A stretch of DNA of 64,000 nt from Streptomyces pactum (GTDB taxonomy: Bacteria > Actinomycetota > Actinomycetes > Streptomycetales > Streptomycetaceae): assembly GCF_016031615.1 (NCBI RefSeq), contig NZ_JACYXC010000002.1:62001-126000 (forward strand), given 5' to 3'. Shown here in pieces: positions 44,483 through 53,715 of this stretch. Under the pieces are notes generated by a model. The model was not told the DNA's origin. It did no database searches and was given only the letters and a program-made list of their open reading frames with translations. How positions within the stretch are numbered: position 1 is the first letter of the stretch; every line of letters starts with the position of its first letter. The position numbers and the translations under genes were made by a program.

Positions 44483-45964
44483 GTGAAGTCATGGCACCGA
44501 CCATCGACGCGACACAGATATCTAGGCGCGGCCGCCGCCGCGTTCGGCCTGGTGGCTTCCCTGCTCACGGCCGGTCCGGCGATCGCCTCGCCCGACCCGG
44601 GCAACGGCCGGGAGAGCAGGCCCGTGACCGAGGCCCAGAAGACCGAGGTCCAGGACGCCATCGACAGCGGTGACATACCCGGCGTGGACCAGGTGGTGCA
44701 CAGCGACAACGTCACCCACCTGGCGAACATCCCCAAGCAGGCGCTGAAGGGGACCAACTCCGACCTCGCCTTCCAGGGCAAGTACGCCTTCGCCGGCAAC
44801 TACGACGGCTTCGTCATCTTCGACGTGAGCGACCCGAAGCGGCCGAAGACCGTCAGCCAGGTGCTGTGCCCCGGGGCGCAGAACGACGTGGCCGTCTCGG
44901 GCGACCTGCTCATCCTCTCCACCGACTCCTCGCGCAGCGACAACTCCTGCAACAGCACCACGCAGCCGGCCAGCGAGAAGTCCTCCTGGGAGGGCATCAA
45001 GGTCTTCGACATCAGCGACAAGCGGAACCCCCGGTACGTCGCCGCCGTCGAGACCGCGTGCGGCTCCCACACCCACACCCTGGTGCCGGACCGCAAGGAC
45101 GTCTACGTCTACGTCTCGTCCTACGCGCCCAGCGCCGCCTTCCCCGACTGCCAGCCGCCGCACGACGGCATCTCGATCGTGAAGGTGCCGCGCGCCAACC
45201 CGGAGAAGTCCGCCGTCGTCGACTTCCCCGTGCTCTTCCCGGACGGCGGCAACCCGGGTGACGACAGCAAGCCGGACATGGTCCCCACCACCGGCTGCCA
45301 CGACATCACCGCCTTCCCCAAGCTGAAGCTGGCGGCGGGCGCCTGCATGGGCGACGGCATCCTGCTGGACATCGCCGACCCGGCCGCGCCGAAGGTCATC
45401 GACCGCGTCGAGGACCTGGAGAACTTCTCCTTCTGGCACTCGGCCACCTTCAACCAGCGCGGTGACAAGGTGGTGTTCACCGACGAGCTGGGCGGCGGCG
45501 GCGCGGCCACCTGCAACGCCGAGGTCGGCCCGGACCGCGGTGCGGACGGCATCTACGACATCACCGGCAAGGGCAAGCACCGCAAGCTGGTCTTCCGCAG
45601 CTACTTCAAGATCCCGCGCCACCAGGCCGACACCGAGAACTGTGTCGCGCACAACGGCTCGCTCATCCCCGTCAAGGGCCGCGACATCATGGTCCAGGCC
45701 TGGTACCAGGGTGGCGTGTCCATCTGGGACTTCACCGACTCCAGCCGCCCGAAGGAGATCGGCTACTTCGAGCGCGGCCCCCTGTCCACCGACCGGCTGG
45801 TCGGCGGGGGCTCCTGGTCCGCGTACTACTACAACGGCCACATCTACTCCAACGACATGGCCAAGGGCTTCGACGTCCTGAAGATCGACGACCGGCGCAC
45901 CGATGGCGCCGAGCGGGTCCGGCTGCGCGAACTCAACGTGCAGACGCAGCCCGACTACCGGTGA
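44483..45964 (+). CDS. secreted LVIVD repeat beta-propeller protein
   Basis: A 493-residue exported protein with a signal peptide (basic SWHRPSTRHRYLG, hydrophobic core, cut near AIA-SPD). The mature part is a beta-propeller built of LVIVD-type blades: YDGFVIFDVSDPKRPKTVSQ, GIKVFDISDKRNPRYVAAVE and GGVSIWDFTDSSRPKEIGYF. GGGAG six bases upstream supports GTG 44483. It probably acts at the cell surface together with the divergent DUF305 lipoprotein; the activity is not known. Confidence 0.9.
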   Translation: MKSWHRPSTRHRYLGAAAAAFGLVASLLTAGPAIASPDPGNGRESRPVTEAQKTEVQDAIDSGDIPGVDQVVHSDNVTHLANIPKQALKGTNSDLAFQGKYAFAGNYDGFVIFDVSDPKRPKTVSQVLCPGAQNDVAVSGDLLILSTDSSRSDNSCNSTTQPASEKSSWEGIKVFDISDKRNPRYVAAVETACGSHTHTLVPDRKDVYVYVSSYAPSAAFPDCQPPHDGISIVKVPRANPEKSAVVDFPVLFPDGGNPGDDSKPDMVPTTGCHDITAFPKLKLAAGACMGDGILLDIADPAAPKVIDRVEDLENFSFWHSATFNQRGDKVVFTDELGGGGAATCNAEVGPDRGADGIYDITGKGKHRKLVFRSYFKIPRHQADTENCVAHNGSLIPVKGRDIMVQAWYQGGVSIWDFTDSSRPKEIGYFERGPLSTDRLVGGGSWSAYYYNGHIYSNDMAKGFDVLKIDDRRTDGAERVRLRELNVQTQPDYR

Positions 45965-46059
45965 CCGGCGGCCGGTTCGGCGGCTCCCGTCCGGCACCGG
46001 CCGGACACCGGACCGCCGGACCGGCCGCACACCGGCACCGCTGACGCCGCACGCCGGCG

Positions 46060-46692
46060 TCAGCCCTCCGGCAGCACCGGCGCCCCGCTGGGTGGTTCCG
46101 CACTCGGCGGGGCGCCCTGGTGCCACTCCAGCCCGTAGCGGTGGAACAGTTCGGCGCGCAGCCGCTCCGGCGGCATCGGCGCCCCCGGCAGCAGGATCGC
46201 CACCACCGCGCCCATCAGCAGGGCGCGCAGCAGCAGATAGTCGGTGTCCGGCTTGTGAGAACCGTACGCGGCGACCGTACGGCGGAGCAGCATCGCGAGC
46301 TTCTGCTGCTCCGGACACTGCACGAAGCCCTCGGCGGTGAGGATTCCCGCCATGTGCGTGCGCATCAGCCGCGGCCGGTCCCGGGCCAGCCCCAGGATGG
46401 CGTCGATCGCCCGGGCCAGCTGCTCCCGCCCGTCGGCGGGCAGCGGTTCCCGCTCCAGCGCGGCCGCCAGCTCCAGGTGCATCAGACGGTGCACCGCCGA
46501 CTGGAGCATCTCCCGCTTGCTCGGGAAGTAATAGGAGACCAGGCCGCGGGCCGCACCGGCCCGGTCGGCGATGTCGGCCAGCGTCGTGGCCTCGTACCCA
46601 CGCTGGTCCACCAGCTCGACCGTCGCCTCCAGCAGGCGTGCCTGGGAACGCCGCCGTAGCTCCTCATTGACCGATGCGCTCCGGGGGGACAT
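46060..46692 (-). CDS. TetR family transcriptional regulator
   Basis: A 210-residue repressor. The N-terminal HTH is ATTLADIADRAGAARGLVSYYF followed by the usual PSKREML, and the ligand-binding helical domain is not assignable. AGGAG precedes the ATG at 46692. A short palindrome TGGCTCGAAGCCA (46713-46725) overlaps a TATATT -10-like word in its own promoter and may be its operator. It is convergent with the LVIVD gene, so its target is unclear. Confidence 0.9.
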   Translation of the reverse strand: MSPRSASVNEELRRRSQARLLEATVELVDQRGYEATTLADIADRAGAARGLVSYYFPSKREMLQSAVHRLMHLELAAALEREPLPADGREQLARAIDAILGLARDRPRLMRTHMAGILTAEGFVQCPEQQKLAMLLRRTVAAYGSHKPDTDYLLLRALLMGAVVAILLPGAPMPPERLRAELFHRYGLEWHQGAPPSAEPPSGAPVLPEG

Positions 46693-46740
46693 CCTGTAAC
46701 TCCTGCGTTGACTGGCTCGAAGCCAATATACTCAGGTGTC

Positions 46741-47536
46741 GCCGGATGTCCGAGCCGCCGCCGAACGGATGCGGACGCCGCGACCGCCGTCGGTTCCGGG
46801 CGACACGGGGGATCGCCCGGAATCCCCGGTGAACCGGCCCATGGCATGGCGGGCCACTTGCGCCGAGCGGCCCGCGAGGCGGATCCGCCCACCCTTTTCA
46901 CGCCACTCCATCATGGCGTGCGAAACGCCCCGCGACCGGGGTGCGGGAGCGCGCCCACTGTGATGACCTGCCCGGACGCACACCGCTCACGATCCGTCAC
47001 TTCTCCGTGGGCGACGCGTGAGCGGCCGGAAGTCAACGGTGAGCGGATCCAGGCGGGGCCACGGCCTGCCCGTCCGCCGCCATCCGGTGGGGGGCGTTCG
47101 CCACGGCCGGGGCACCCGTCATGCCGGTGGCGTCGCCCGCCTGACGGGAGTGCGGCGACGGGCCGGGAAGGCCGCTCGGGGCCGGCCGGCTCGGGCACGT
47201 GCCCGGCCCCGCGGCACCCACCCGCCCACGGGAAGCGCGGGCCCGACGGGACGCGCCGGCCCAACGGGTAGGACCGGCCTGCGGGAAGCGCCGGCCCAGC
47301 GAGAAGGACCGTGGCGGGGTGTCCGCCGCGCGGGGGGCGGTGACGCGGCGTGCCGCCCGGTGGCGGCGCGGCGGGGCACCGGACCGGGTGTCATGGACCG
47401 GCCCCGCTCCGTGGTGCGTTCGGTGGTTTTCCGTCACCGCGCGGTGTGACACGGCACCGGTCCGCCGGGCGTGTCGCGCGGCGGTGTGGTGATGTCTCCT
47501 CGCCCTGTTCCTCCGGGAAACCCCAAGGAGAATTCC
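46741..47536. other. gene-free stretch
   Basis: Eight hundred bases without a frame of normal codon bias. GGGAAGCGC-GGCCC words recur around 47230-47300. Nothing else was identified apart from the leader of the small peptide gene at the right end. Confidence 0.4.
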
Positions 47537-47653
47537 ATGCGCGTACGTGCCGTCCTGGTCGCCGCCGCGGCCCTGTTCATCGCCGGCTTCGGGGTCACGC
47601 CGACCGCTGTGGCGGCCCCCGCCGGCCTGTGCATCAACGGCTACTGCCTCTGA
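47537..47653 (+). CDS. 38-residue secreted peptide with a Cys pair
   Basis: A short gene with GGAG six bases before the ATG. The first 27 residues form a standard signal peptide (MRVRAVLVAAAALFIAGFGV, ending AVAA). Only about 11 residues would remain: PAGLCINGYCL, with two Cys four residues apart that could form a disulfide loop. The family is not recognised. It could be a signalling peptide or the stub of a longer lost gene. The good ribosome site and clear signal peptide favour a real gene. Confidence 0.6.
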   Translation: MRVRAVLVAAAALFIAGFGVTPTAVAAPAGLCINGYCL

Positions 47654-47680
47654 TCCCGGCTCCGTCGCCGGTCCGTGTTC

Positions 47681-48370
47681 TCAGCGCGGACCGGTGGAGG
47701 AAGCGGGGGTCCCGCGCCGCTGGTCGTCGCTGTCCTGGCGGAGCCGCTCGGTGTGCCGGGTGATGCTCTCGATGCGGGCCGCCAGCTCCGGGTGGCCCGC
47801 CTCCAGGTGCGGCCGGGCGGCGGTGAGCGGTGCGACGAGGCGCGCGGCGTCGTTGTCGGCGAGAGCCCGGTCCAGGTCGCCCACGTGGGACCGGGCCGCA
47901 CGGGGCAGATCGGTCAGTGAGGTGATCTGCCCGGCCAGGCGGCGCAGGTCGGCCGCGTTGTGCCGGGCCCACGCGGCGACCGTGCGGTCCGCGGCCCGGC
48001 GGTCCCGGGTGGCCTTCACCCGCTGCTCGCCGGTGGTCTCGGCGGCCCCCGGCCGCAGCCGCAGATAGCGGCGCTCCGCCGCCTGGCGGCTGGCCACCCC
48101 CAGCGGCCCGGCGAGGTCGGCCCAGCTGGCTCCCGCGTCCCGGGCGGCCTCGATGAGGCCGGACTCCCACCCCGCGAGCCGTTCGCGGACCTCGCGCAGC
48201 AGCAGCAGGCAGGCCAGCGCCTGGTGCGGACCGTCCGCGGTGCCGGTGGGCTCCTCGGCCGCCTGCCCGTCGTGGGCGGCGCGCACGGCCTCGTCGATCA
48301 CCTTCAGCGCCGCCGCGGCGGCGAGGAAGGACGCGGGCGCGGGGTTCTCGGTCCGCTTCGCTGCGGGCAC
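47681..48370 (-). CDS. RheA-like repressor of hsp18
   Basis: A 229-residue protein divergent from hsp18. It is predicted helical, with an HTH-like segment (ASWADLAGPLGVASRQAAERR, about 80-100). Proteins at this position in Streptomyces are annotated as HSP18 transcriptional regulators. RheA of Streptomyces albus is a thermosensing repressor of hsp18 that binds TGTCATC-N5-GATGACA. Two close matches to that operator lie between the genes, which supports the role. GTG 48370 has AGGAGG upstream. Confidence 0.8.
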   Translation of the reverse strand: MPAAKRTENPAPASFLAAAAALKVIDEAVRAAHDGQAAEEPTGTADGPHQALACLLLLREVRERLAGWESGLIEAARDAGASWADLAGPLGVASRQAAERRYLRLRPGAAETTGEQRVKATRDRRAADRTVAAWARHNAADLRRLAGQITSLTDLPRAARSHVGDLDRALADNDAARLVAPLTAARPHLEAGHPELAARIESITRHTERLRQDSDDQRRGTPASSTGPR

Positions 48371-48399
48371 GGATCCTCCTCTCCCGGACGCGGTGGGGG

Positions 48400-48444
48400 C
48401 GTCGTCCTTGGGATGACATCACACTTGTCGTCGTTCCGATGACA
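48400..48444. promoter_or_regulatory. two RheA-type operators
   Basis: Site 1 is CGTCGTC-N5-GATGACA (48400-48418). Site 2 is TGTCGTC-N5-GATGACA (48426-48444). Both fit TGTCATC-N5-GATGACA with one or two changes in the left arm, and are 26 bases apart centre to centre. Confidence 0.85.
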
Positions 48445-48453
48445 TGTTACAAC
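48425..48453 (+). promoter_or_regulatory. hsp18 promoter
   Basis: TTGTCG (48425-48430) and TACAAC (48448-48453) with a 17-base spacer. RheA-type site 2 covers the -35 and spacer, so repressor binding would block polymerase. Confidence 0.7.
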
Positions 48454-48499
48454 GGAGGCAGGTGAAGCGCACTGGCAGAAATGTTGGAGGTGTTTCACG

Positions 48500-48934
48500 A
48501 TGCTGATGCGCACCGATCCGTTCCGTGAGCTGGACCGCCTCACCGAGCAGTTCCTGGGCAGGAGCGGCACCTGGACGCGGCCCTCCGCGATGCCGATGGA
48601 CGCCTATCGCGAGGGTGAGGAGTACGTCATCGCGCTCGACCTCCCCGGGGTGGCCACCGACGCGATCGACATCGACGTCGAGCGGAACATGCTGACCGTC
48701 AAGGCCGAGCGCCGCCCCGTGGCCCGCGGCGACGACGTGCAGATGGAACTCTCCGAGCGGCCCCTCGGCGTCTTCTCCCGCCAGGTGATGCTGGCCGACA
48801 CCCTCGACACCGAGAACATCAAGGCCGACTACGAGGCGGGGGTGCTCACCCTCCGCATCCCGATCGCCGAGCGCGCCAAGCCGCGCAAGATCGCGATCGG
48901 CGGGGACGCGACGCGCAAGGAGATCCGCGGCTAG
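48500..48934 (+). CDS. hsp18: small heat-shock protein HSP18 (Hsp20 family)
   Basis: A 144-residue cytoplasmic chaperone that holds unfolding proteins. The alpha-crystallin domain covers about 35-125, from AYREGEEYVIALDLPGVA to the conserved ADYEAGVLTLRIPI motif, followed by a short tail with IAIGG. GGAGG lies nine bases before the ATG. Control by the divergent RheA-like repressor is strongly suggested by the operators. Confidence 0.95.
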   Translation: MLMRTDPFRELDRLTEQFLGRSGTWTRPSAMPMDAYREGEEYVIALDLPGVATDAIDIDVERNMLTVKAERRPVARGDDVQMELSERPLGVFSRQVMLADTLDTENIKADYEAGVLTLRIPIAERAKPRKIAIGGDATRKEIRG

Positions 48935-49034
48935 CGGAAATCTCCAGGCATCAACGGCGCAGGGCGGGGCAGACGACGGCAGAGAGCGGCAATCCCGGCC
49001 CCGTCCTCCCCGCTCCGGACAACAGAACAGAAAG

Positions 49035-49481
49035 GTGACCGAGCTAGCGATGTCCCACCAGCTTGCAGCGAACCGGCCCACCGCGGTCATGTCGTTCGAC
49101 CAGATGCTGGAGACGGTGCGGTACGAAGGCGCGTACCCCACCCGCGAGCGTGCCGAACAGGTCGTCCGCGCCGTCCTGGCCGCACTGGGCCGGCAGCTCA
49201 CCGGGGAGGAGCGGGTGGCCCTGGCGGCCCATCTCCCCGAGGAGGCCGCCCGTGTCTTCGCCTCCGAGATCCCGGGCGAGTCCCTCACCGGATGGGGTTT
49301 CGTGAAGGACCTCGCCTCCCGTACCGGAGGCACCCCCGCCACCGCCCGCTGGGACACCGGCACGGTCTTCGCCGTCGTCTCCCGCATCGTCGGGCCCGAC
49401 CTGGTCACCCGCATCATCGGCGTGCTCCCCAGCGGGTACGCGCTGCTGTTCGGCCGGGCGGAACTCGCGCCGGCGGCCTGA
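49035..49481 (+). CDS. DUF2267 domain protein
   Basis: A 148-residue cytoplasmic protein whose body is one DUF2267 domain (FDQMLETVRYEGAYPTRERAEQVVRAVLAAL, then the second helical half). Its function is unknown; it is often found among stress genes. GTG 49035 or ATG 49050 may be the start. It follows hsp18 by 100 bases on the same strand and precedes a dnaK copy, so it sits in a heat-stress neighbourhood. Confidence 0.85.
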   Translation: MTELAMSHQLAANRPTAVMSFDQMLETVRYEGAYPTRERAEQVVRAVLAALGRQLTGEERVALAAHLPEEAARVFASEIPGESLTGWGFVKDLASRTGGTPATARWDTGTVFAVVSRIVGPDLVTRIIGVLPSGYALLFGRAELAPAA

Positions 49482-49771
49482 CCGGCCCGGCCGGGAACCC
49501 GCGCGCCGTACCCCGCCGGACCCGCTGCCGTGTGGAGCGGGCCCGGCGGGGTACGCGGCGCGGAGCCCGGTGCGGTGGCCGGCCCACCCGTACCGGGCCG
49601 CTCCGGCCGGCAGGCCCCGTACGCCCCCGGCCCGGGGGGTGCTCGCCGAAACTCCCCCTTCACCGTCGTCGCGGACGGGCGACGCACCCCCGGGCCCGGG
49701 ACCGCGGGTGGCGGCCCGGTGTCACCCCGGCCCCCGGGGGGCACCGGTGAGGCCTGAGGGGTGGCACCAGG

Positions 49772-51637
49772 TCAGTCGCCGCCCTCCTTCCGCTGCCGCT
49801 CGTCGTCGACCACCTCGGCGTCCACCACGTCCTCGTCCGCCCCGGGAGCCTCCCCGGCACCGGCCCCGCCAGGCGCGGCCCCGGACTCCGCGGACCGCGC
49901 GTACAACGCGCTGCCGATCTTCTGCACGGCGGTGGCCGCCTTGTCGGTGGCGGCGCGCAGGGCGGCGGTGTCCTCGCCCTTCAACCGCTCCCGCACCTCG
50001 GCCAGCGCCTGTTCCACCTCGGTCCGGGTCTCCGCGGGAATCCGGCCCTCGTTCTCCCGGAGCAGCCGCTCGGTCTGGTGGACGAGCTGTTCGGCCTGGT
50101 TGCGGGTCTCGGCGGCCTCGCGCCTGCGGCGGTCCTCCTCCGCGTACTGCTCGGCCTCCCGCACCATCCGGTCGATGTCGTCCTTGGGCAGCGAGGACCC
50201 TCCGGTGACCGTCATCCGCTGCTCCTTGCCGGTGCCCAGGTCCCGGGCGGAGACGTGCATGATCCCGTTGGCGTCGATGTCGAAGGTGACCTCGATCTGC
50301 GGCACCCCCCGCGGGGCCGGCGGCAGGCCGGTCAGCTCGAACATGCCGAGCTTCTTGTTGTACGCGGCGATCTCCCGCTCACCCTGGTAGACCTGGATGG
50401 CCACCGAGGGCTGGTTGTCCTCCGCGGTGGTGAAGGTCTCCGACCGCTTGGTCGGGATGGTGGTGTTCCGCTCGATCAGCTTGGTCATGATGCCGCCCTT
50501 GGTCTCGATGCCCAGGGACAGCGGGGTGACGTCGAGCAGCAGGACGTCCTTGACCTCGCCCCTGAGGACACCGGCCTGCAGCGCGGCGCCGACCGCCACC
50601 ACCTCGTCGGGGTTCACCCCCTTGTGCGGGTCCTTGCCGGTCAGTCCCCGCACCAGCTCGGTCACCGCGGGCATCCGGGTGGAGCCGCCCACCAGAATCA
50701 CGTGGTCGATGGCGGACACCTCGACCCCGGCGTCCCGCACCGCGTTGTGGAACGGCGTCTCGCAGCGCTTCAGCAGGTCCGCGGTGAGCTGCTCGAACTG
50801 CACCCGGGTGAGCTTCTCCTCCAGGTGCAGCGGCCCCTCGGGGGAGGCGCTGATGTAGGGCAGGTTGATCGTGGTCTCGGTCGCGGCCGACAGCTCGATC
50901 TTCGCCCGTTCGGCGGCCTCCCGCAGCCTCTGGAGCGCCATCCTGTCCTTGGCCAGGTCCACTCCGTAACCGTTCTTGAACCGGGTGACCAGGTGATCGA
51001 CGATCCGCTGGTCCCAGTCGTCGCCGCCGAGCCGGGTGTCGCCGTTGGTGGACCTGACCTCCACCACCCCGTCACCGATCTCCAGCAGGGACACGTCGAA
51101 GGTGCCGCCCCCCAGGTCGAAGACGAGGATCGTCTGGTCGCTCTCCTTGTCGAGCCCGTAGGCCAGGGCGGCCGCCGTCGGCTCGTTGACGATCCGCAGC
51201 ACCCGCAGCCCCGCGATCTCGCCCGCCTCCTTGGTCGCGGTGCGCTGCGCGTCGTTGAAGTACGCCGGAACCGTGACCACGGCGTCGGTCACGTCCTCGC
51301 CCAGGTACGCCTCCGCGTCCCGCTTGAGCTTCTGCAGCACCCGCGCCGAGATCTCCTGCGCGGTGTAGCGCCTGCCGTCGATGTCGCCGCTCTCCGGGAA
51401 CCGCCAGCCGCTGTCCCCCATGTGCCGTTTGACCGACCGGGCGGTGCGGTCCACGTTGGTCACCGCCTGGCGCTTGGCGATCTCCCCGACCAGCACGTCG
51501 CCGCCCTTGGCGAACCCCACGACCGAGGGGGTCGTACGGGCGCCCTCGTGGTTGGTGATGACCGTCGGGTCACCGCCCTCCAACACGCTCACCACGGAGT
51601 TCGTGGTCCCCAGATCGATCCCGACCGCGCGAGCCAT
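49772..51637 (-). CDS. dnaK: molecular chaperone DnaK (stand-alone copy)
   Basis: A 621-residue Hsp70. The nucleotide-binding domain starts VGIDLGTTNSVVSVLEGG, with IVNEPTAAALAYG, FDLGGGTFDVSLLEIGDG and VGGSTRMPAV as actin-fold signatures. The linker VLLLDVTPLSLGIET leads to the substrate-binding beta-sandwich and an alpha lid, with an acidic tail DEDVVDAEVVDDE. There is no grpE, dnaJ or hspR beside it, so it is a secondary copy. The start at 51637 follows GAGGGAGAAGG. Confidence 0.95.
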   Translation of the reverse strand: MARAVGIDLGTTNSVVSVLEGGDPTVITNHEGARTTPSVVGFAKGGDVLVGEIAKRQAVTNVDRTARSVKRHMGDSGWRFPESGDIDGRRYTAQEISARVLQKLKRDAEAYLGEDVTDAVVTVPAYFNDAQRTATKEAGEIAGLRVLRIVNEPTAAALAYGLDKESDQTILVFDLGGGTFDVSLLEIGDGVVEVRSTNGDTRLGGDDWDQRIVDHLVTRFKNGYGVDLAKDRMALQRLREAAERAKIELSAATETTINLPYISASPEGPLHLEEKLTRVQFEQLTADLLKRCETPFHNAVRDAGVEVSAIDHVILVGGSTRMPAVTELVRGLTGKDPHKGVNPDEVVAVGAALQAGVLRGEVKDVLLLDVTPLSLGIETKGGIMTKLIERNTTIPTKRSETFTTAEDNQPSVAIQVYQGEREIAAYNKKLGMFELTGLPPAPRGVPQIEVTFDIDANGIMHVSARDLGTGKEQRMTVTGGSSLPKDDIDRMVREAEQYAEEDRRRREAAETRNQAEQLVHQTERLLRENEGRIPAETRTEVEQALAEVRERLKGEDTAALRAATDKAATAVQKIGSALYARSAESGAAPGGAGAGEAPGADEDVVDAEVVDDERQRKEGGD

Positions 51638-51788
51638 GTCCTTCTCCCTCCTGCACGCCCCTCGGTCGGGGAGCACGCACCCCACCCGCCGTCGTACCGC
51701 GGGCGCGTGCCGGCCCCGGCCCGCCCCGGTGGGTGTGGGCCCCGGGTACCCGGATGACCGCCCCTCACCGCCGATACCAGTGCTATCC

Positions 51789-51817
51789 GTGATAAAACGC
51801 CCGTCGAGCGCTGTCAA
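51789..51817 (-). promoter_or_regulatory. dnaK promoter
   Basis: On the minus strand TTGACA (51817-51812) and TATCAC (51794-51789) are separated by 17 bases, giving a 5' leader of about 145 bases. This is a vegetative-type promoter. No HAIR/HspR box was found nearby. Confidence 0.65.
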
Positions 51818-51912
51818 AGGGCCGGGCGGAGACGGGGAAGGGGCTGGTCGGCGGCCGCCCACCACCTGGGGCTGTAAGGGGTGATGTCGCTCTCCGCCCC
51901 TATACTGCGGGG

Positions 51913-52362
51913 ATGATTCCATCAACGATCACCCGGGCCGTCCCGGCGGACGCGGACGACATCACCGCCCTCATCCGGTCCTCGGGCGTCTACCGGGGCC
52001 CTTACGCGCCGATGACCGCCGGCTACCTGGTCACCCCCGAGTACATCGCCCGCCACCAGGTCTTCAAGGCCGTGGACCCGGACGGCCGGCTGCTGGGCTT
52101 CTACTCCCTGCTGGTGGAGGAGGCCGAACTCGACCTGGCCTTCGTGGCGGACGAGGCGCAGGGGACCGGGATAGGCCGGCGGCTGATGGAGCACATGAAG
52201 GAGCGGGCGGCCCGGGCCGGGCTGTCCGCGGTACGGGTGGTCTCCCACCCGCCCTCGGAGGACTTCTACCGGCGTGTGGGCGCCGAGCGCGTCGGGACCG
52301 TCGCCCCCGTACTGCCGAAGATCACCTGGGAGCGGCCCGAACTGCGGTTCACCATCGCCTGA
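51913..52362 (+). CDS. GNAT family N-acetyltransferase
   Basis: A 149-residue acetyltransferase. The beta-strand DLAFVADEAQGTGIGRRLMEHM carries the acetyl-CoA loop QGTGIGRRL. The C-terminal VVSHPPSEDFYRRVGAERVG is typical of GNAT proteins. TATACT at 51901-51906 places the transcription start at or next to the ATG, so the mRNA is probably leaderless. The substrate is unknown. Confidence 0.9.
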   Translation: MIPSTITRAVPADADDITALIRSSGVYRGPYAPMTAGYLVTPEYIARHQVFKAVDPDGRLLGFYSLLVEEAELDLAFVADEAQGTGIGRRLMEHMKERAARAGLSAVRVVSHPPSEDFYRRVGAERVGTVAPVLPKITWERPELRFTIA

Positions 52363-52449
52363 GCGGTGGCCCCCGCCGGCCTGCCCCGGGGCGGCCCGGT
52401 CCCCGCACGCGGCAGCCCGGTGGGGTGCGCCGAACGCTGCCCGCGCCCC

Positions 52450-52503
52450 GGCCCGGGGCATGGTGGCGGCAAGGCCCGGCCCGGGCACGGTGGCGGCAAG
52501 GCC
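52450..52503. repeat. 27-bp tandem duplication
   Basis: GGCCCGGGGCATGGTGGCGG-type units at 52450-52476 and 52478-52503 share the end GGTGGCGGCAAGGCC exactly. They lie between convergent genes. Confidence 0.7.
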
Positions 52504-52623
52504 CGGGCCGCGGCCCGGGCCCTCCCTGCCGCGCGGGGCGGACGACGCGGCCGGGGACCCCCGGGGCAGGGGGCGTGGGGAGCGGTGGGTCCTGGATCGG
52601 GTGGGTGCCGGGGCGGCGGGACG

Positions 52624-53559
52624 CTACCGGCCCGCGGCGAACTCGCCGAGGAACGTCCAGGTGCGCAGCCGCTCCTCCTCGGTCCCGTGGCCGGTCTGGG
52701 TCACGATCAGCTCGGTCGCCCCGGCGTCGAGGTGGCGCCGCAGCTCCGCCGCCACCGTCTCCTCGTCGCCGAGGACCATCAGGTCCCCGGCCCGCTCGAC
52801 GTCCCCCCGGTCCAGTACGGCCCGGTAGGACGGGATGCCCTCGTAGAAGGCGAACTCCCGCCGCGCCTTCTCGCGCAGCTCGGCCGCGCGGGCGGTGACC
52901 AGGGCCGGGACGGCGGCGACCACACGCGGGGCGGGACGTCCGGCCGCCCGCGCCGCGCCGGTGAGCGCGGGCACCAGGTAGTCCTCCAGGGCCTTGGGGG
53001 AGGCCAGGAACGGCAGGGTGCCGTCGGCGAGTTCGGCGGTGGCGCGCAGGGCCTGCGGGCCCATCGCGGCGACCAGGACGGACGGCGGCCGGGCGCCGGG
53101 GACATCGGTCGGGCCGAGGACCGTACGGGCGTGCAGGGTCTCGCCCCGGAAGTCCACCTCGCCGTCGTGGAGCAGGGTGCTCAGCGCGGTCAGGTACTCC
53201 CGCAGATGACGGATGGGACGGGCGTAGGGCACCCCGTAGCTGTCCTCGACGAGGAACTTCGCCGACAGCCCCAGCCCGAGGTCGAGACGGTTGCCGGTGG
53301 CGGCCTGCGCGGTACGGACCTGGGCGGCCAGGGTGATCGGGTGCCGGGGGTGGATCGGCACTACGGAGGTGCCCAGGCGGACGCCCGGGACGGCCTGGCC
53401 GGCCAGCGCGACGAGCGACAGCGCGTCGAGGTGCTGCTGCTGGGAGAACCACACCGCCTCGATGCCCGCGTCGGCGGCGGCGCGCACCCGGTCGATCAGG
53501 CCCGTCACCAGGTTGGCGTGGTGCTCGTCGCCCGCGGGCAGGGCGATGCCGATGGTCAT
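52624..53559 (-). CDS. LLM class F420/flavin-dependent oxidoreductase
   Basis: A 311-residue luciferase-like TIM-barrel oxidoreductase (GIEAVWFSQQQHLDALSL, GVRLGTSVVPIHPRHPITLA and NRLDLGLGLSAKFL). It resembles the F420-dependent methylene-H4MPT reductase-like group in actinobacteria. The ATG at 53559 has AGGGG upstream. The substrate is unknown. It is divergent from the YbaK gene. Confidence 0.9.
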   Translation of the reverse strand: MTIGIALPAGDEHHANLVTGLIDRVRAAADAGIEAVWFSQQQHLDALSLVALAGQAVPGVRLGTSVVPIHPRHPITLAAQVRTAQAATGNRLDLGLGLSAKFLVEDSYGVPYARPIRHLREYLTALSTLLHDGEVDFRGETLHARTVLGPTDVPGARPPSVLVAAMGPQALRATAELADGTLPFLASPKALEDYLVPALTGAARAAGRPAPRVVAAVPALVTARAAELREKARREFAFYEGIPSYRAVLDRGDVERAGDLMVLGDEETVAAELRRHLDAGATELIVTQTGHGTEEERLRTWTFLGEFAAGR

Positions 53560-53715
53560 CCGTGTATCCCCTTCGTCCGGGTGGTCCCCGGCGCGGCGCG
53601 CCGGGGCCCCGGTGCGCTCAACGGGCCCCGGCCGCACGGGTATTCCGCCCGGTGTGACGGCTGCGTGAACACCGCCGCGCCCGGTGCCGGACCGGGGAAC
53701 CGCTAGCGTTGCCCC

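Noticed and set aside
46911..47264. 117-residue minus-strand frame in the gap before the secreted peptide
   Set aside because: No domain, no ribosome site and repeat-driven composition.
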